Shown here one piece after another: positions 1 to 13,164 of a DNA stretch of 64,000 nucleotides (positions within the stretch are counted from its first letter, which is position 1; each line of letters starts with the position of its first letter). Below the pieces are notes generated by a model that was not told where the DNA came from, did no database searches, and saw nothing but the letters and a program-made list of their open reading frames with translations. This stretch comes from Magnetococcus marinus MC-1 (GTDB taxonomy: Bacteria; Pseudomonadota; Magnetococcia; Magnetococcales; Magnetococcaceae): assembly GCF_000014865.1 (NCBI RefSeq), contig NC_008576.1, positions 3,129,501 to 3,193,500 on the forward strand. Reading direction: 5' to 3'. A program made the position numbers and the translations under genes.

Positions 1-2
1 AG

Positions 3-2654
3 TTTAGCCATATCGGTGTGATCAATTTAGAGGACCAAATCATCGCCCACAGCAACGACCAACTCAATGATCGCCCCATGCTCTGGCCACAGGGCATGAG
101 TCTGCAAAAAGCGCTCACCGAACCCAACCAAGTCTACCATTTTTCCCTATTTGGACGACCTACCGTAAGAGAGCTCTTTTTACCCTACCACAGCGGTTTT
201 AATAACCGCTTGGCGGGTATTATCCATATTGGTATCCGTCAAGATGCCACCACACGCGCCCTTAAAAGCGGTTTTCTAAGCCTGCTCTCGATGATTGCAC
301 TGCTCACCATGGGTGCCATGATTTTGGTCCACCGCCTGAGCAAACGCTACAGCCGACCGGTTAAACGGCTGGCCAATCAAATGGCCGCATTATTGGAACA
401 TGCGCCCATGTTGATTGCCATTCAAAAAGGGCAACAACAACCCCATGTAACCAGCCGTCTGTGGCATCAATTTTACCGGACGCATCCTCTGCCTGACCAA
501 CCTCCACTCCACCCCTTATTACCCACCAAGCAAGAGGATCTTACAAAAATAAACAGTTCCGCTCAGGAGTTAAACGTCACCTTGGATGGGCATGAATACC
601 ACTTTTTGTTCACCCGCTTTATACTGAGCGAAGAGCTGCAAGAGCATGCACAGCCGCAGATCTGTACCATTGCCCTCGATATTAGTGACCATAAGCTGGT
701 AGAACGGCAACTGAGCGAAAGCGAAAACCGTTTTCACTCTTTGGTCAGCAATCTGCCTGGTGCCGTCTATCGCTGCAACCTAGATAGTGCTTGGAGCATG
801 CTCTTTATCAGCGATGGCATTGAGCGTATTAGCGGCTACCCGAAAGAGTCCTTTATCCACAACTTGGAGCGCTCTTTTGCCAGCATTATCCACAAAGACG
901 ACCTCATTATGGTCGAGCAAAAGGTGTTTGAAGGGGTCAACCTTAACCGCAGCTATCACATGGAGTATCGTATTATCCACCAAGATGGCGCTACCCGCTG
1001 GGTCTATGAAGAGGGACGCGCCCATTTTGGAAAGCATGGTCAAGCACTTTGGCTGGATGGGGTTATTTTTGACATAACCGACCGTAAGCAGATGGAGCAT
1101 ACCCTGCACCAAAACCGTACGCGCCTACAAGCTGCGGTTGTAGCCAGTCGGGCAGGCACCTTTTATTACACCATTGAAAACGACCAAAACAGTTGGGATG
1201 CCCGCATGCTAGAGATCTATGGGCTTGAGGCTTCTCAATTTGATAATAACTATGCCGCCTGGGTACGCTGCATCCACCCAGAGGATCAACACAGCACAGA
1301 GCAGGCTTTCTTCCGTGCCTTAAGCGCTTCTTACCACACCCAAACCTATGACATTGAACACCGCATCGTGCGACCCGATGGATCGATCCACCATCTGCGC
1401 ACCCAGGCTTGGATCCAGCGAGACAGCCAGGGAAAAGCTGAACAGGTAAGTGGTCTGGTCTTTGATATTACCGAACAAAAAGAGGTTGAAACCACCCTGC
1501 GCTTGGCCCGCGAACAGGCCGAATCGGCCAACCGTGCCAAAAGCGATTTTCTAGCCGCCATGAGTCATGAAATCCGCACCCCCATGAATGCCGTCATCGG
1601 CATGGGTGAAGTTTTGTTAGAGACCAAATTGGATCAAGAGCAGCGCCACTATATCGAAACGTTGCAGCATGCTGGCGAAGCGTTGTTAGACCTGATTAAC
1701 GCCATCCTCGACCTTTCGAAGATCGAATCTGGGCGTATGGAGTTGGTCGAACAAGATTTTGATCTGCACAAGATGGTTGTCGAAACCTGTCAACTTTTCC
1801 AGGTTCAATGCCGCAAACAGGGCATTGAACTCAATTTAAACTGGGAGGAGAGCAATCCTACCTATATTCATGGCGATCAAGCCCGCATTCGGCAAATATT
1901 GTTTAACTTAATTGGCAATGCGGTCAAGTTCACCGATGAAGGCTCGGTCACGGTAGAGATCCGCTCCATTGAACAAGAAAAAACTTTACTCTTTAAAATT
2001 ACCGATAGCGGCATTGGCATTCCCGCAGATAAGCAAGAGACCATTTTTCAAAAGTTTTCGCAGGCTGACTCCAGCCTTTCCCGGCGCCATGGCGGATCGG
2101 GGCTAGGGCTAACCATCTGTCGGCACTTAGTGGAGCATATGAAGGGTCGCATCTGGGTTGACAGCGAAGAGGGCCAAGGCAGTTGTTTCTCCTTTACCCT
2201 ACCCTGCCGCCCAACGGCCCCCAAGGCCGAAATAATTTCCAACCCCCATGATGCGCAGCAAAAACAATCAAAAAAAGCACGGATTTTGTTGGTTGAGGAC
2301 TCTAAGGACAATCAAATTTTAATCCGCACCTACCTCAAGCGCGAACCCCACAGCTTGGTGGTCGCCTGGGATGGCGAAGAGGCCTTAACCCGCTTTAATG
2401 AAGATGGCCCTTTTGATTTGATTTTCATGGACATGCAGATGCCTATTATGGATGGTTATGCCGCCACCGCCCATATCCGCGCCTTGGAACAAGCGCGCCA
2501 CCTTACGGCAACCCCGATTGTCGCCTTAACGGCCCACGCCCTACAGGGCGATGAGCAGCGCAGCTTACAGGCTGGTTGCAACGCCCACTTAACCAAGCCC
2601 ATCCGCAAGGCCCACCTGTTGGCAGCCATCCGCGACCATGCCAACCCATCATGA
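3..2654 (+). CDS. Hybrid sensor histidine kinase (PAS-PAS-HisKA-HATPase-REC), 5'-truncated
   Basis: The reading frame is open to the window edge, so the true start and most of the extracytoplasmic sensor lie upstream. A GTG at 18 is only an internal candidate. Numbering from that GTG, a membrane segment and HAMP-like stretch lie at about 80-125. Two PAS/PAC modules follow at about 235-360 and 365-490. The HisKA box SHEIRTPMN carries phosphoacceptor H517. The HATPase domain has the G boxes DSGIGIP and GGSGLGL. The C-terminal receiver domain has the phosphoacceptor at D805 in MDMQMPIMDG. It should autophosphorylate at the inner membrane and pass phosphate to its own receiver. No HPt domain is present, so an external one is presumably needed. 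Its ligand is unknown. Confidence 0.9.
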   Translation, partial: FSHIGVINLEDQIIAHSNDQLNDRPMLWPQGMSLQKALTEPNQVYHFSLFGRPTVRELFLPYHSGFNNRLAGIIHIGIRQDATTRALKSGFLSLLSMIALLTMGAMILVHRLSKRYSRPVKRLANQMAALLEHAPMLIAIQKGQQQPHVTSRLWHQFYRTHPLPDQPPLHPLLPTKQEDLTKINSSAQELNVTLDGHEYHFLFTRFILSEELQEHAQPQICTIALDISDHKLVERQLSESENRFHSLVSNLPGAVYRCNLDSAWSMLFISDGIERISGYPKESFIHNLERSFASIIHKDDLIMVEQKVFEGVNLNRSYHMEYRIIHQDGATRWVYEEGRAHFGKHGQALWLDGVIFDITDRKQMEHTLHQNRTRLQAAVVASRAGTFYYTIENDQNSWDARMLEIYGLEASQFDNNYAAWVRCIHPEDQHSTEQAFFRALSASYHTQTYDIEHRIVRPDGSIHHLRTQAWIQRDSQGKAEQVSGLVFDITEQKEVETTLRLAREQAESANRAKSDFLAAMSHEIRTPMNAVIGMGEVLLETKLDQEQRHYIETLQHAGEALLDLINAILDLSKIESGRMELVEQDFDLHKMVVETCQLFQVQCRKQGIELNLNWEESNPTYIHGDQARIRQILFNLIGNAVKFTDEGSVTVEIRSIEQEKTLLFKITDSGIGIPADKQETIFQKFSQADSSLSRRHGGSGLGLTICRHLVEHMKGRIWVDSEEGQGSCFSFTLPCRPTAPKAEIISNPHDAQQKQSKKARILLVEDSKDNQILIRTYLKREPHSLVVAWDGEEALTRFNEDGPFDLIFMDMQMPIMDGYAATAHIRALEQARHLTATPIVALTAHALQGDEQRSLQAGCNAHLTKPIRKAHLLAAIRDHANPS

Positions 2655-3056
2655 GTCACTCCAGAACCCCGCTCCAATCCAGTCATGGTTGGGTCAATGA
2701 TGCGGGGAAGGAATGTGGCGCGTTTGCGACTAAACCGCACTTATGCTAAAGCACACGCAGCGCCCCTACGGCTTTCAGAGCATCGACCACGGGAGGTTTT
2801 TGGTTGAAATCCGAAAGGGGGGAGGCTTGCTGTGCAGCGCCGCCTTAGCCCGCCCGGCATCGAGTTGCTGCCATGCATGCCAAGTAGCAGAGCCTCGGTC
2901 CATGCAACAAGAGGCTCTAGTCACAACGAGGAGCAGAGCTTTCAGCGGCAAAAAAGGACAAGAGAAGTTGAAACGTCGCTTAATAGCCTTCACCGAGGCG
3001 TCTCGGCGGTTTTTCACCCATCCAGACCAAACGAAGCGAGCAAATAAGATGAAGCC
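2655..3056. other. Intergenic region between two convergent genes
   Basis: About 400 bp without a convincing gene. Short open frames here lack a good ribosome binding site and have low-complexity, basic translations. Two inverted repeats are visible: AGAGCCTC (2889-2896) with GAGGCTCT (2911-2918), and a terminator-like hairpin at 2993-3014. Confidence 0.5.
2993..3014 (+). terminator. Possible rho-independent terminator
   Basis: A short stem CCGAG/CTCGG with loop GCGT is followed by CGG and a run of five T. It faces the plus strand about 340 bp after the hybrid kinase stop. The stem is short, so the call is tentative. Confidence 0.35.
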
Positions 3057-5672
3057 TTAAAAAATACAGCGGTCGTTCAGGTGCATGGCATAACGGCGAT
3101 CTTCATTTAGAATGTGTTGGATTAACCAATCACTGAAAAAGCCCTCGAAATCTAAGCCCAAATAGTCGTCCTTTTCCTCTACCATATTTTGGAACTCTAC
3201 CACTTGAGAAACCAACTTAACATGCAGGTGATGATGGTGCTCAAGATCTGCATATCCATAAGCTTCCATCATTTTCTCTTCAGCCTGAAAATGATATTCC
3301 GTGTACGCGATCAAAGCGTCCATGCTTTTCATCAACGACTCTTTACCTATATTCGAACCAATAATCTCAATAATACTGTTGGCAATCTCGACCAATTTTT
3401 TATGGTGGGTATCCATTTCATGCACACCGATGGCAAAGGCATCCCGCCAGACAAACACTTGCTCATTTTCGCTACCATGGATAATCGCCTGCGCACGACG
3501 TAGGTACGATTCATAGAGTTTCCAGCGCACAATCGGAATGGCCTGCAACAGCTCCCCAGGGATCTGTAACACATCGGTGGGTTCCAGCACCTCCAACCGG
3601 AACAAACAGGGCAGACCAAAGACCGCCCCCTCCTCCCCAAAAAAGTCCCGGGCACCCAACACATCCAGCTCTTCACCACCGACCATACGCCGCACCTCGC
3701 CCGCCAAAATCATATTCAGGTAGGTCAGATCCCGGCAAAGAATCGGCTCACCGGGCATGTAGCGGCGGCTGGTAATGCCCTCTAACATTCTGTTCAAAAC
3801 CGGGTACGAAAGCCCCTCACCGAAAAGTCGAGAAGATTGCAAAAAGGCGCGAATTTCCAAATTACTCTGAAGTTTTTCCAACAAACCATGACGGCGGATA
3901 ATCTCCAAAAACAGAAAGACCGGAATTCTAAGGGTCCAAACAAAGTTTACCGCACGATAGCTGGCTTCTGAAGGGCACCGGTTAAGCACCGCTAACTCCC
4001 CAACAAAGGAGCCTGCATCCATATACCCATGTACCTCATGCAAGGTACTGATACGCTCCACCGTGCCGTGCAGCACCAACAGGATATAGTTGGCCGGCTG
4101 CCCCTCTTTGAGCATAATATTACCGGGATTAAACTCCACCAAATCCCCGTTGAGCAGCGCTTGGTGATCCTCGCCAGGAATCTCTGGAAAATAGGCCTCT
4201 AAGAACTGCAAGGCCGACTCGCGAGTGCGGTTGTTTTTGCTGTGAATCAAGACATCCACCACCCCATAGGGGGCGCTGGAACCGATCTCTTTTTGCGCCG
4301 TATTGAGCTCCAATGCGGTATGCGAGAGTAAAATTTTGTCGGAAAGATCGTCGCGAAAATCCTCTGCGTTGCCATGAATCATTCCCCCGCCGATATCCAG
4401 CTTTTTCAGATCAACCGGGGCTAAATAGTTCACCTTAACCTTATTAAACAGTGCCTCAGAAAGACCCGGCTTACTGGTATCCTCTTCGATCATGCCGTGT
4501 AGCACTTTTAAAGAGACAATATCCGCATAGTGGGCATACACCTTGTAACCCTCATGCCATAAAGCGCGGAATTGAAAAATGGTGGTCTCCAGCGGGTGGG
4601 GTGAAAAGATGGGTTTGACCTCCAGACCCTGCAAATTATTCCAACAGCCCTGTTGCAGATCATGGATCTCAAAAAAATCGGTAAAGCGTTCATGCTCCAT
4701 AGAGAGCAGCGCACCCAATTTGCGCTGTACCGTAGCCCGCACGGCGGGAGTAGCAAAATATTTAAGCCGCCGCCCTGCCCGCATCAGGGTGGTAATACCA
4801 CAAAAATGATCATCATGCGCATGGGTATGGAAAATGCCCTCGATCTCATCCACCACCACCCCCAGGGCAGAGAGATTGCTGTAGAGATTTGGCCCGGCAT
4901 CAATCAGATAGAGACGACCTTGAAACATCAAAATACTAGACATGCTGGGACGATTAACATCCCAACCATCCCCTTCACCGCTGTGTAAGACCGCAAAATA
5001 TTCCCGCTTAAACCGCAGATAACCCAAGGGATAAGGGGTCTCGTAACGGTTGCCAATCTCTAAATTAAGATCCACATCCACCGTTTCATCTTGATAACTA
5101 AAACGGTAATTGTTCGTCGCCAACCGCTCAATAAACAAGCCATTGCGGATTTCAACCTTACCCTCCCCAACCACCAATCCTTCTAGCAATTGGTTTGAAG
5201 GCGCAATACGGCCAAAGGCAAAACGCAATTTTAGGCGCATCATCCACTGGGCATCGTCATAGCTGACCCCCGCTTGCATCAACTCTTCGTCAGAAACCAA
5301 TCCGTAGTTCCCGCGAAAGATATATTGCATCTGGGCGCTAACCTGCTCCGAACGTCCAATTAACAGCGGCTTCTGCCCGCTGTTGTTGGGGTGGTTGGGT
5401 AGAATCATGCCCTGCTTGTAGAGCATTTGCAGCACCGGAAATTCGCCCAGATTGCTCAACTCGCCGTTTTGTAACATCACATCGGAGAGCAAAATGGCAT
5501 TAGGGCCTGTCTCACAGGGCACACCACCCTTTTCCCGCTGCTGGATCAGCCCCCTCTTCATCAAATGCTTCACACTATCCGCCGGACAGCCACACAAAAT
5601 ACGCAGATCCGCATCTGGCGCTTCGACCCAAAAAATTCCACGGGCGACCGATACTTTTTGCAGCTTATCCAT
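3057..5672 (-). CDS. Metallo-beta-lactamase fold / two cyclic-nucleotide-binding domains / hemerythrin fusion protein
   Basis: An 871-residue cytoplasmic protein. The start was chosen at the ATG at 5672, which has AGGAAG seven bases upstream; a longer start at 5720 has no such site. After an unassigned N-terminal region (about 1-200), a metallo-beta-lactamase domain carries the metal motif HTHAHDDH at about 280. Two cyclic-nucleotide-binding beta-barrels follow (about 505-620 and 625-730; signatures such as GTVERIS and GEEGAVFG). A bacteriohemerythrin domain ends the protein (about 740-871) with HEMDTHH, a second His in the YTEYHFQAEE helix, an HHHHLH stretch and a final HILNEDR motif. Hemerythrin carries a di-iron O2-binding site, and the lactamase fold suggests a hydrolase or oxidoreductase. 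The fusion implies an O2- and nucleotide-gated enzyme. The reaction is unknown. Phosphodiesterase activity is one possibility, but this is inference. Confidence 0.85.
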   Translation of the reverse strand: MDKLQKVSVARGIFWVEAPDADLRILCGCPADSVKHLMKRGLIQQREKGGVPCETGPNAILLSDVMLQNGELSNLGEFPVLQMLYKQGMILPNHPNNSGQKPLLIGRSEQVSAQMQYIFRGNYGLVSDEELMQAGVSYDDAQWMMRLKLRFAFGRIAPSNQLLEGLVVGEGKVEIRNGLFIERLATNNYRFSYQDETVDVDLNLEIGNRYETPYPLGYLRFKREYFAVLHSGEGDGWDVNRPSMSSILMFQGRLYLIDAGPNLYSNLSALGVVVDEIEGIFHTHAHDDHFCGITTLMRAGRRLKYFATPAVRATVQRKLGALLSMEHERFTDFFEIHDLQQGCWNNLQGLEVKPIFSPHPLETTIFQFRALWHEGYKVYAHYADIVSLKVLHGMIEEDTSKPGLSEALFNKVKVNYLAPVDLKKLDIGGGMIHGNAEDFRDDLSDKILLSHTALELNTAQKEIGSSAPYGVVDVLIHSKNNRTRESALQFLEAYFPEIPGEDHQALLNGDLVEFNPGNIMLKEGQPANYILLVLHGTVERISTLHEVHGYMDAGSFVGELAVLNRCPSEASYRAVNFVWTLRIPVFLFLEIIRRHGLLEKLQSNLEIRAFLQSSRLFGEGLSYPVLNRMLEGITSRRYMPGEPILCRDLTYLNMILAGEVRRMVGGEELDVLGARDFFGEEGAVFGLPCLFRLEVLEPTDVLQIPGELLQAIPIVRWKLYESYLRRAQAIIHGSENEQVFVWRDAFAIGVHEMDTHHKKLVEIANSIIEIIGSNIGKESLMKSMDALIAYTEYHFQAEEKMMEAYGYADLEHHHHLHVKLVSQVVEFQNMVEEKDDYLGLDFEGFFSDWLIQHILNEDRRYAMHLNDRCIF

Positions 5673-5908
5673 TGGGACTTCCTTTATTCGATTAACAGCC
5701 CTACATGCATCTTGCACCACACACCATGAGCCAATGCCACAAAGAATAGCGAACTCTTTTATTAAGGCAAAAGCTTGCCCCCATCAAACCACGCACCACC
5801 CCCCGGCACGGTTCCCCATCTCGACACCCACGCGCATTGCAACAGGCGACATAAGAGCTTTTATAGTTTAACAAATTGATGCCGCGACAACCACAGATAA
5901 ACCCGCGG

Positions 5909-7039
5909 TTATGTCGATGTCGGCTCCCTACCTAGGCAGAGCGTCTGGCGCTCCTCGTCAAAATCGGCCAGGGTCAAAGCAATATCCAAAAAAGCGGCCT
6001 CCAACGCCACAAAGGCATCCACCACCACCGGGTCAAATTGGCTACCCCTGCCTTGCAAAATAAGCCGCACTGCCTCCTGATGGGCCATCGGGGCCTTATA
6101 GACACGCTTGCTAATCAGGGCATCATAGACATCGGCGACGGCCATCATTCGCCCAGTCAGCGGAATATCCGTGCCCGCCAGACCATCCGGATATCCCTGC
6201 CCATTCCACCACTCATGATGCGACCGCGAGATCTCCGCACCTAACCATAGCAGAGGGTTCTCCTCATAATGGTTCTGCCCACTGCGCAGTGAGTGCCACC
6301 CATACATGCAGTGTAGACGCATTTGAGCAAACTCTGCTTCGCTAAGAGAGGCCGATTTTAACAAAACCTCATCAGAAATACCCACTTTACCCACATCATG
6401 CAGCGGCGACGCCCTGGCGATTAAATCGGGGGTGTAGGCCCCAAATTGAAAACGGTACTCCCGGTGCTCCCACAAATGCTTGGCTAACAGCTCCATATAG
6501 CGCTGCGTCCGACGAATATGCCCGCCTGTCTCAGGGTCACGGGTCTCGGCCAGGGTCGCCAGACTCTCAATACTGCGCTGCTGGGTATCCATCAATTGAC
6601 GGGTCCGCTCGGTTACCAGCGCATCCAACATATCCCGATGCCGTTTCAACTCCACTTGATTGCGTACCCGCACACTTACCAGCGGGGGAGAAAAGGGTTT
6701 AATAATATAATCAACCGCACCCAGATTAAGCCCCCGAAACTGATCCTCTTCCCCATCCATGGCGGTAATAAAGATAACCGGAATATCCCGTGTCTCCACC
6801 CAATCTTTAAGCTGGCGACACACCGTGTAACCATCCATACCCGGCATCATCACATCCAACAAAATCACATCGGGCCGGGGTTGGGTTTTGGCCAGCTCCA
6901 AAGCACGCACACCATCTCTGGCGACCGTAATGGCAAATTCGCTGGAGAGTGACTCCATCAAAATTTGTAAATTTTCCTTCACATCATCAACCAGCAACAC
7001 CCGCGCTTTTGCGCCCAATGGATTTCCCCCCATAACCAT
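5909..7039 (-). CDS. Response regulator with HD-GYP c-di-GMP phosphodiesterase domain
   Basis: 376 residues. The receiver domain (about 12-128) has the acidic pair VDD and phosphoacceptor motif LLDVMMPGMDG. The HD-GYP domain (about 160-350) shows the HD pair in LHDVGKVG, the HHE motif in SRSHHEWWNG and the GYP motif in GQGYPDG. HD-GYP proteins of the RpfG type hydrolyse c-di-GMP. It starts four bases after the stop of the upstream MHYT hybrid kinase, so the two are almost certainly co-transcribed, and the kinase is its likely phosphodonor. All expected catalytic motifs are seen. The target pathway is not evident from the sequence. Confidence 0.93.
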   Translation of the reverse strand: MVMGGNPLGAKARVLLVDDVKENLQILMESLSSEFAITVARDGVRALELAKTQPRPDVILLDVMMPGMDGYTVCRQLKDWVETRDIPVIFITAMDGEEDQFRGLNLGAVDYIIKPFSPPLVSVRVRNQVELKRHRDMLDALVTERTRQLMDTQQRSIESLATLAETRDPETGGHIRRTQRYMELLAKHLWEHREYRFQFGAYTPDLIARASPLHDVGKVGISDEVLLKSASLSEAEFAQMRLHCMYGWHSLRSGQNHYEENPLLWLGAEISRSHHEWWNGQGYPDGLAGTDIPLTGRMMAVADVYDALISKRVYKAPMAHQEAVRLILQGRGSQFDPVVVDAFVALEAAFLDIALTLADFDEERQTLCLGREPTST

Positions 7040-7043
7040 ACCC

Positions 7044-10430
<3,387 letters not shown>

Positions 10431-10639
10431 TAAAGACTCCCCAACCCTTTAATAAAACGCCCACCTAGGGCCGGCAATGAGGATTGACATCATTACCTAA
10501 CTTCAGTTTTTCACAAATGCCTAACAGAAACCAATCGCTTTTTCTGCATGACGCCCCCCGATGAACCAAAAGAACAGGCTCACCCCCGCCCTGCTTTACC
10601 CAAAACATAATAAAAAAACCTTTATTGATAAATATTTAC

Positions 10640-10675
10640 AAAAAAAACGCACGCCATAAGGCGTGCGTTTTTTTT
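10640..10675 (-). terminator. Rho-independent terminator (bidirectional shape)
   Basis: A perfect 9-bp stem, ACGCACGCC (10647-10655) with GGCGTGCGT (10660-10668), and loop ATAA. It is flanked by runs of A and T on both sides. It lies 23 bp beyond the stop of the zinc-ribbon gene and would end the transcript running through that gene. Confidence 0.85.
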
Positions 10676-10697
10676 CCTACTTGGGTCCGAGCTTTTC

Positions 10698-10931
10698 TTA
10701 CCCGATGGGGCAACCACCCCCCATACCACAGGCACCACCGGCACATGGTGATGGTGCTGGAGCGCTATCCTGACCCAGTTTTGTCGAACCGACAATACCG
10801 CCGGTCGAGAGTATCTTGCGTACCTGACTGGCTGCACACTTGGGGCAGCTTAGTTCTGGTGTCTCAGACATTCTATGCTGAACCTCAAAGGTGTGGCTAC
10901 AGCTGTCGCATTTATAGTCATAAAGCGGCAT
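10698..10931 (-). CDS. FmdB-family zinc-ribbon protein
   Basis: A 77-residue protein beginning MPLYDYKC, the standard start of the FmdB/CxxC_CxxC_SSSS regulatory family. I chose this ATG over one nine codons upstream. Two CxxC knuckles (CDSC and CPKC) form a zinc ribbon in the first 40 residues. The tail is rich in Gly, Ala and Cys (CAGGACGMGGGC) and may bind metal too. The precise role of the family is unclear. It sits downstream of rplI on the same strand, and the terminator that follows suggests it closes the ribosomal transcript or its own short one. Confidence 0.85.
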   Translation of the reverse strand: MPLYDYKCDSCSHTFEVQHRMSETPELSCPKCAASQVRKILSTGGIVGSTKLGQDSAPAPSPCAGGACGMGGGCPIG

Positions 10932-10992
10932 ATTGAATCTCCATACGCTGGGAGCCAAGCCCTATTTTATACACACATCGGCCTAAGCCTGA

Positions 10993-11442
10993 TTACTTGA
11001 CGGCACGCTCAACCTGGATGCTAATAACACGCACCACATCGGGGTGTAAACGTACACGCACCTGATGCTCACCCAGGGTACGGATAGGGGTCAGCACGTC
11101 GATGATGTTACGGGGAATGTTAAGCCCCAAATCTTTGTAGAATACCGCAATGTCAGCACTGGTCACAGAACCAAACAGCTTGTCCATGGCACCGGCGGGG
11201 CGTTTCATAACCACCGATACTTCGTCTACCTTAGCGGCCAACGTTTCGGCATCCGCAAGGATCTCAGCTTGGCGTGCTTCATAGTCGGCACGTTGCGCTT
11301 CAAAAACCGATTTATTCTCACTCGTAGCAGGCAGAGCCTTACCTTGGGGGATGAGAAAATTACGACCATAACCGGAACGCACCTTGACCACTTCGCCGAG
11401 GTTGCCGATCTTACCAATCTTTTCCAGAAGGATTACTTCCAT
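10993..11442 (-). CDS. rplI: 50S ribosomal protein L9
   Basis: 149 residues, the normal bacterial length. The N-terminal rRNA-binding domain begins MEVILLEKIGKIGNLGEVV and holds the family signature GYGRNFLIPQGKA. A charged central helix (about 45-75) leads to the C-terminal domain ending in VRVISIQVERAVK. It binds 23S rRNA at the L1-stalk side of the 50S subunit. It is the last gene of the rpsF-priB-rpsR-DUF2232-rplI cluster, 21 bp after the DUF2232 stop, with AGGT-type spacing upstream. Confidence 0.98.
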   Translation of the reverse strand: MEVILLEKIGKIGNLGEVVKVRSGYGRNFLIPQGKALPATSENKSVFEAQRADYEARQAEILADAETLAAKVDEVSVVMKRPAGAMDKLFGSVTSADIAVFYKDLGLNIPRNIIDVLTPIRTLGEHQVRVRLHPDVVRVISIQVERAVK

Positions 11443-11463
11443 CCTTACCTCCCGAAAGGGTTT

Positions 11464-12426
11464 TCACCCTTCCCTATTTTGCGACTCCACCATCTTTTGG
11501 CGAAAATCAAACCATGTATCGAACAGGCCCATAAGGACCAGCATGAGCATAAACTGTTGTAACCAAAAGAGCAGTACCATCGCCCAAAAGAGCAGACGAA
11601 TGGCTCTCTTTATCCGCTTAAACCGAAACCAACTGTCCAGCACCGCCCAACCCTGAAATAGGTAGGGTATCAGGCTGAAAATCAGTAGGTTGACGGCGAC
11701 CTGCTGCAAGCTACCCGTGCCAACATAGCTAAAGGTGACCAACAGCAGCACCACCCAGACCCAAAACTGCGGCAGACGTAGCGCCCGCAGAGCCTCTTCT
11801 CCTTCGCCATGCCACGCCCCTTGGGCGCTGAGCATCACACGACTAAGGTGCAGATTGAGTGTCTGGATCAAAAACCAAGCCAATACCACCAGCGCCGCAA
11901 ACAGATAACGCATGGTGTGTACAATCTGCTCCACCGCGTTAACAAAAGCAGCCTGCTGCTCTGGGCTTAGGGCTGACGCTGTTTGCTGTTTGGTAACCTC
12001 GGTCACCATGGCGTTTTTTTGCAAATCCAGATAGTGGTTCAACACCGAGTCGGGATCTGCGGTAGGCCCATTTAAAGTAATGAGCACCACCGCCACACTA
12101 CCGAGTAAAAAGCCGTAGCCCATGGCTTGCTGAAGGCCAAGCCCCCGCTCCCGCACCCACCTGACAACCAGCCAGGGAAGCAACAGGTAGGGACCTAACC
12201 CCAAAAACAGCACCAGCGGCTCACGACCTTCCAACAGCAGCGCAAACACCGGTACGGTCAAAGCGAGCAACGCAGCCCGGCTACCGTTGCGAAACCCTGT
12301 CATATAAATGGGCAGGGAGACCAACATCAACGCCAGCGGGGCAAGCTGGGCGCCATGGATAACCACCACGGCCATCAAGGCAGCGAGAAGACCCGACACC
12401 GCCGGGTGGTAGAGGATGCGCTCCAT
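11464..12426 (-). CDS. DUF2232 family integral membrane protein
   Basis: 320 residues with about eight hydrophobic segments (for example near 10-60, 75-125, 170-190, 230-250 and 285-315) and no recognisable catalytic motif. DUF2232 (YybS-like) proteins commonly sit between rpsR and rplI in alphaproteobacteria, exactly as here, so the assignment relies on both topology and position. The function is unknown. A conserved place inside a ribosomal operon does not prove a ribosomal role. Confidence 0.8.
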   Translation of the reverse strand: MERILYHPAVSGLLAALMAVVVIHGAQLAPLALMLVSLPIYMTGFRNGSRAALLALTVPVFALLLEGREPLVLFLGLGPYLLLPWLVVRWVRERGLGLQQAMGYGFLLGSVAVVLITLNGPTADPDSVLNHYLDLQKNAMVTEVTKQQTASALSPEQQAAFVNAVEQIVHTMRYLFAALVVLAWFLIQTLNLHLSRVMLSAQGAWHGEGEEALRALRLPQFWVWVVLLLVTFSYVGTGSLQQVAVNLLIFSLIPYLFQGWAVLDSWFRFKRIKRAIRLLFWAMVLLFWLQQFMLMLVLMGLFDTWFDFRQKMVESQNREG

Positions 12427-12471
12427 GGTCTATTCCAGTTCTCCAACACCCTTACAGGTGTTTCACCATCC

Positions 12472-12774
12472 TCATTTTACAATGAAGGGCAGCAGTGCAA
12501 TGTTACGTGCACGCTTGATGGCGACAGAGAGCTTACGCTGATGAGGGGCACATACGCCGGTGATACGGCTGGGTACCATTTTGCCCCGCTCAGTGATATA
12601 GCGGCTCAACATTTTTGGATCTTTATAGTCGATTTTCAGACCCTTATCTGCACAGAAAGGGCATACTTTGCGACGGCGAAAAAAGGGACGACGGGCACTG
12701 GCCAAGGGGCGCGCAGGACCACCGCGACCACCACGTCCTTCACCGGACTGCTCTTGTTTCATATCTTCACTCAT
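12472..12774 (-). CDS. rpsR: 30S ribosomal protein S18
   Basis: 100 residues when started at the ATG at 12774, which overlaps the end of the preceding priB-like gene (ATGAGTGA arrangement) and implies translational coupling. The core shows [32 protein letters not shown] and the C-terminal [11 protein letters not shown], all typical of S18. The N-terminal 30 residues are a Gly/Arg-rich extension, a little longer than in Escherichia coli (75 residues in total). It binds next to S6 on the 30S platform. Confidence 0.97.
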   Translation of the reverse strand: MSEDMKQEQSGEGRGGRGGPARPLASARRPFFRRRKVCPFCADKGLKIDYKDPKMLSRYITERGKMVPSRITGVCAPHQRKLSVAIKRARNIALLPFIVK

Positions 12775-13159
12775 GATCTTCATCCATCTCATGGCCGCCG
12801 GACCTACATCCGGCGGTGGCTGGTTCCATCTTAACCTGTCGGGCGACCAACTCTAGGCGGCCCCAACGGATCTGATCGTTTCTTTGATGACGCTTTCGGT
12901 TTAATTTTCCCCGAACGCGCACCCGCTCACCCTGTTGTACCCCTTGCCATTGATCGGCCAGCGCACCCAACACCACCACGTGCATCTGCACGGTGGTTTC
13001 TGTTAGGGGTGGTAGATCCTCAACCTGCGAGCGATGTTCCAACACCCAGGTTAAGACCGCTGTACCTGCTGGGGTGTAGCGCAGCTCTGGTGTTTCAACC
13101 ACAACCCCACTTAACACCACCTCATTCAACGCTTCGGCATCGGCAACAGGCCGAGACAT
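12767..13159 (-). CDS. priB: PriB-like single-stranded DNA-binding protein (primosomal replication protein N)
   Basis: 130 residues with one OB fold (about 10-110) starting [21 protein letters not shown], the pattern of PriB/SSB proteins. PriB helps restart stalled replication forks by stabilising PriA on DNA. Genes of this family normally lie between rpsF and rpsR, as seen here. It starts 5 bp after rpsF, and its last codons overlap the rpsR start. The C-terminal tail is short and acidic ([10 protein letters not shown]). I cannot tell from sequence alone whether it acts as true PriB or as a small SSB paralogue. Confidence 0.88.
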   Translation of the reverse strand: MSRPVADAEALNEVVLSGVVVETPELRYTPAGTAVLTWVLEHRSQVEDLPPLTETTVQMHVVVLGALADQWQGVQQGERVRVRGKLNRKRHQRNDQIRWGRLELVARQVKMEPATAGCRSGGHEMDEDHE

Positions 13160-13164
13160 GGTGA

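Noticed and set aside
2743-3060. Possible 105-residue protein in the gap after the first kinase
   Set aside because: No ribosome binding site and no recognisable fold; overlapping frames on both strands are equally long.
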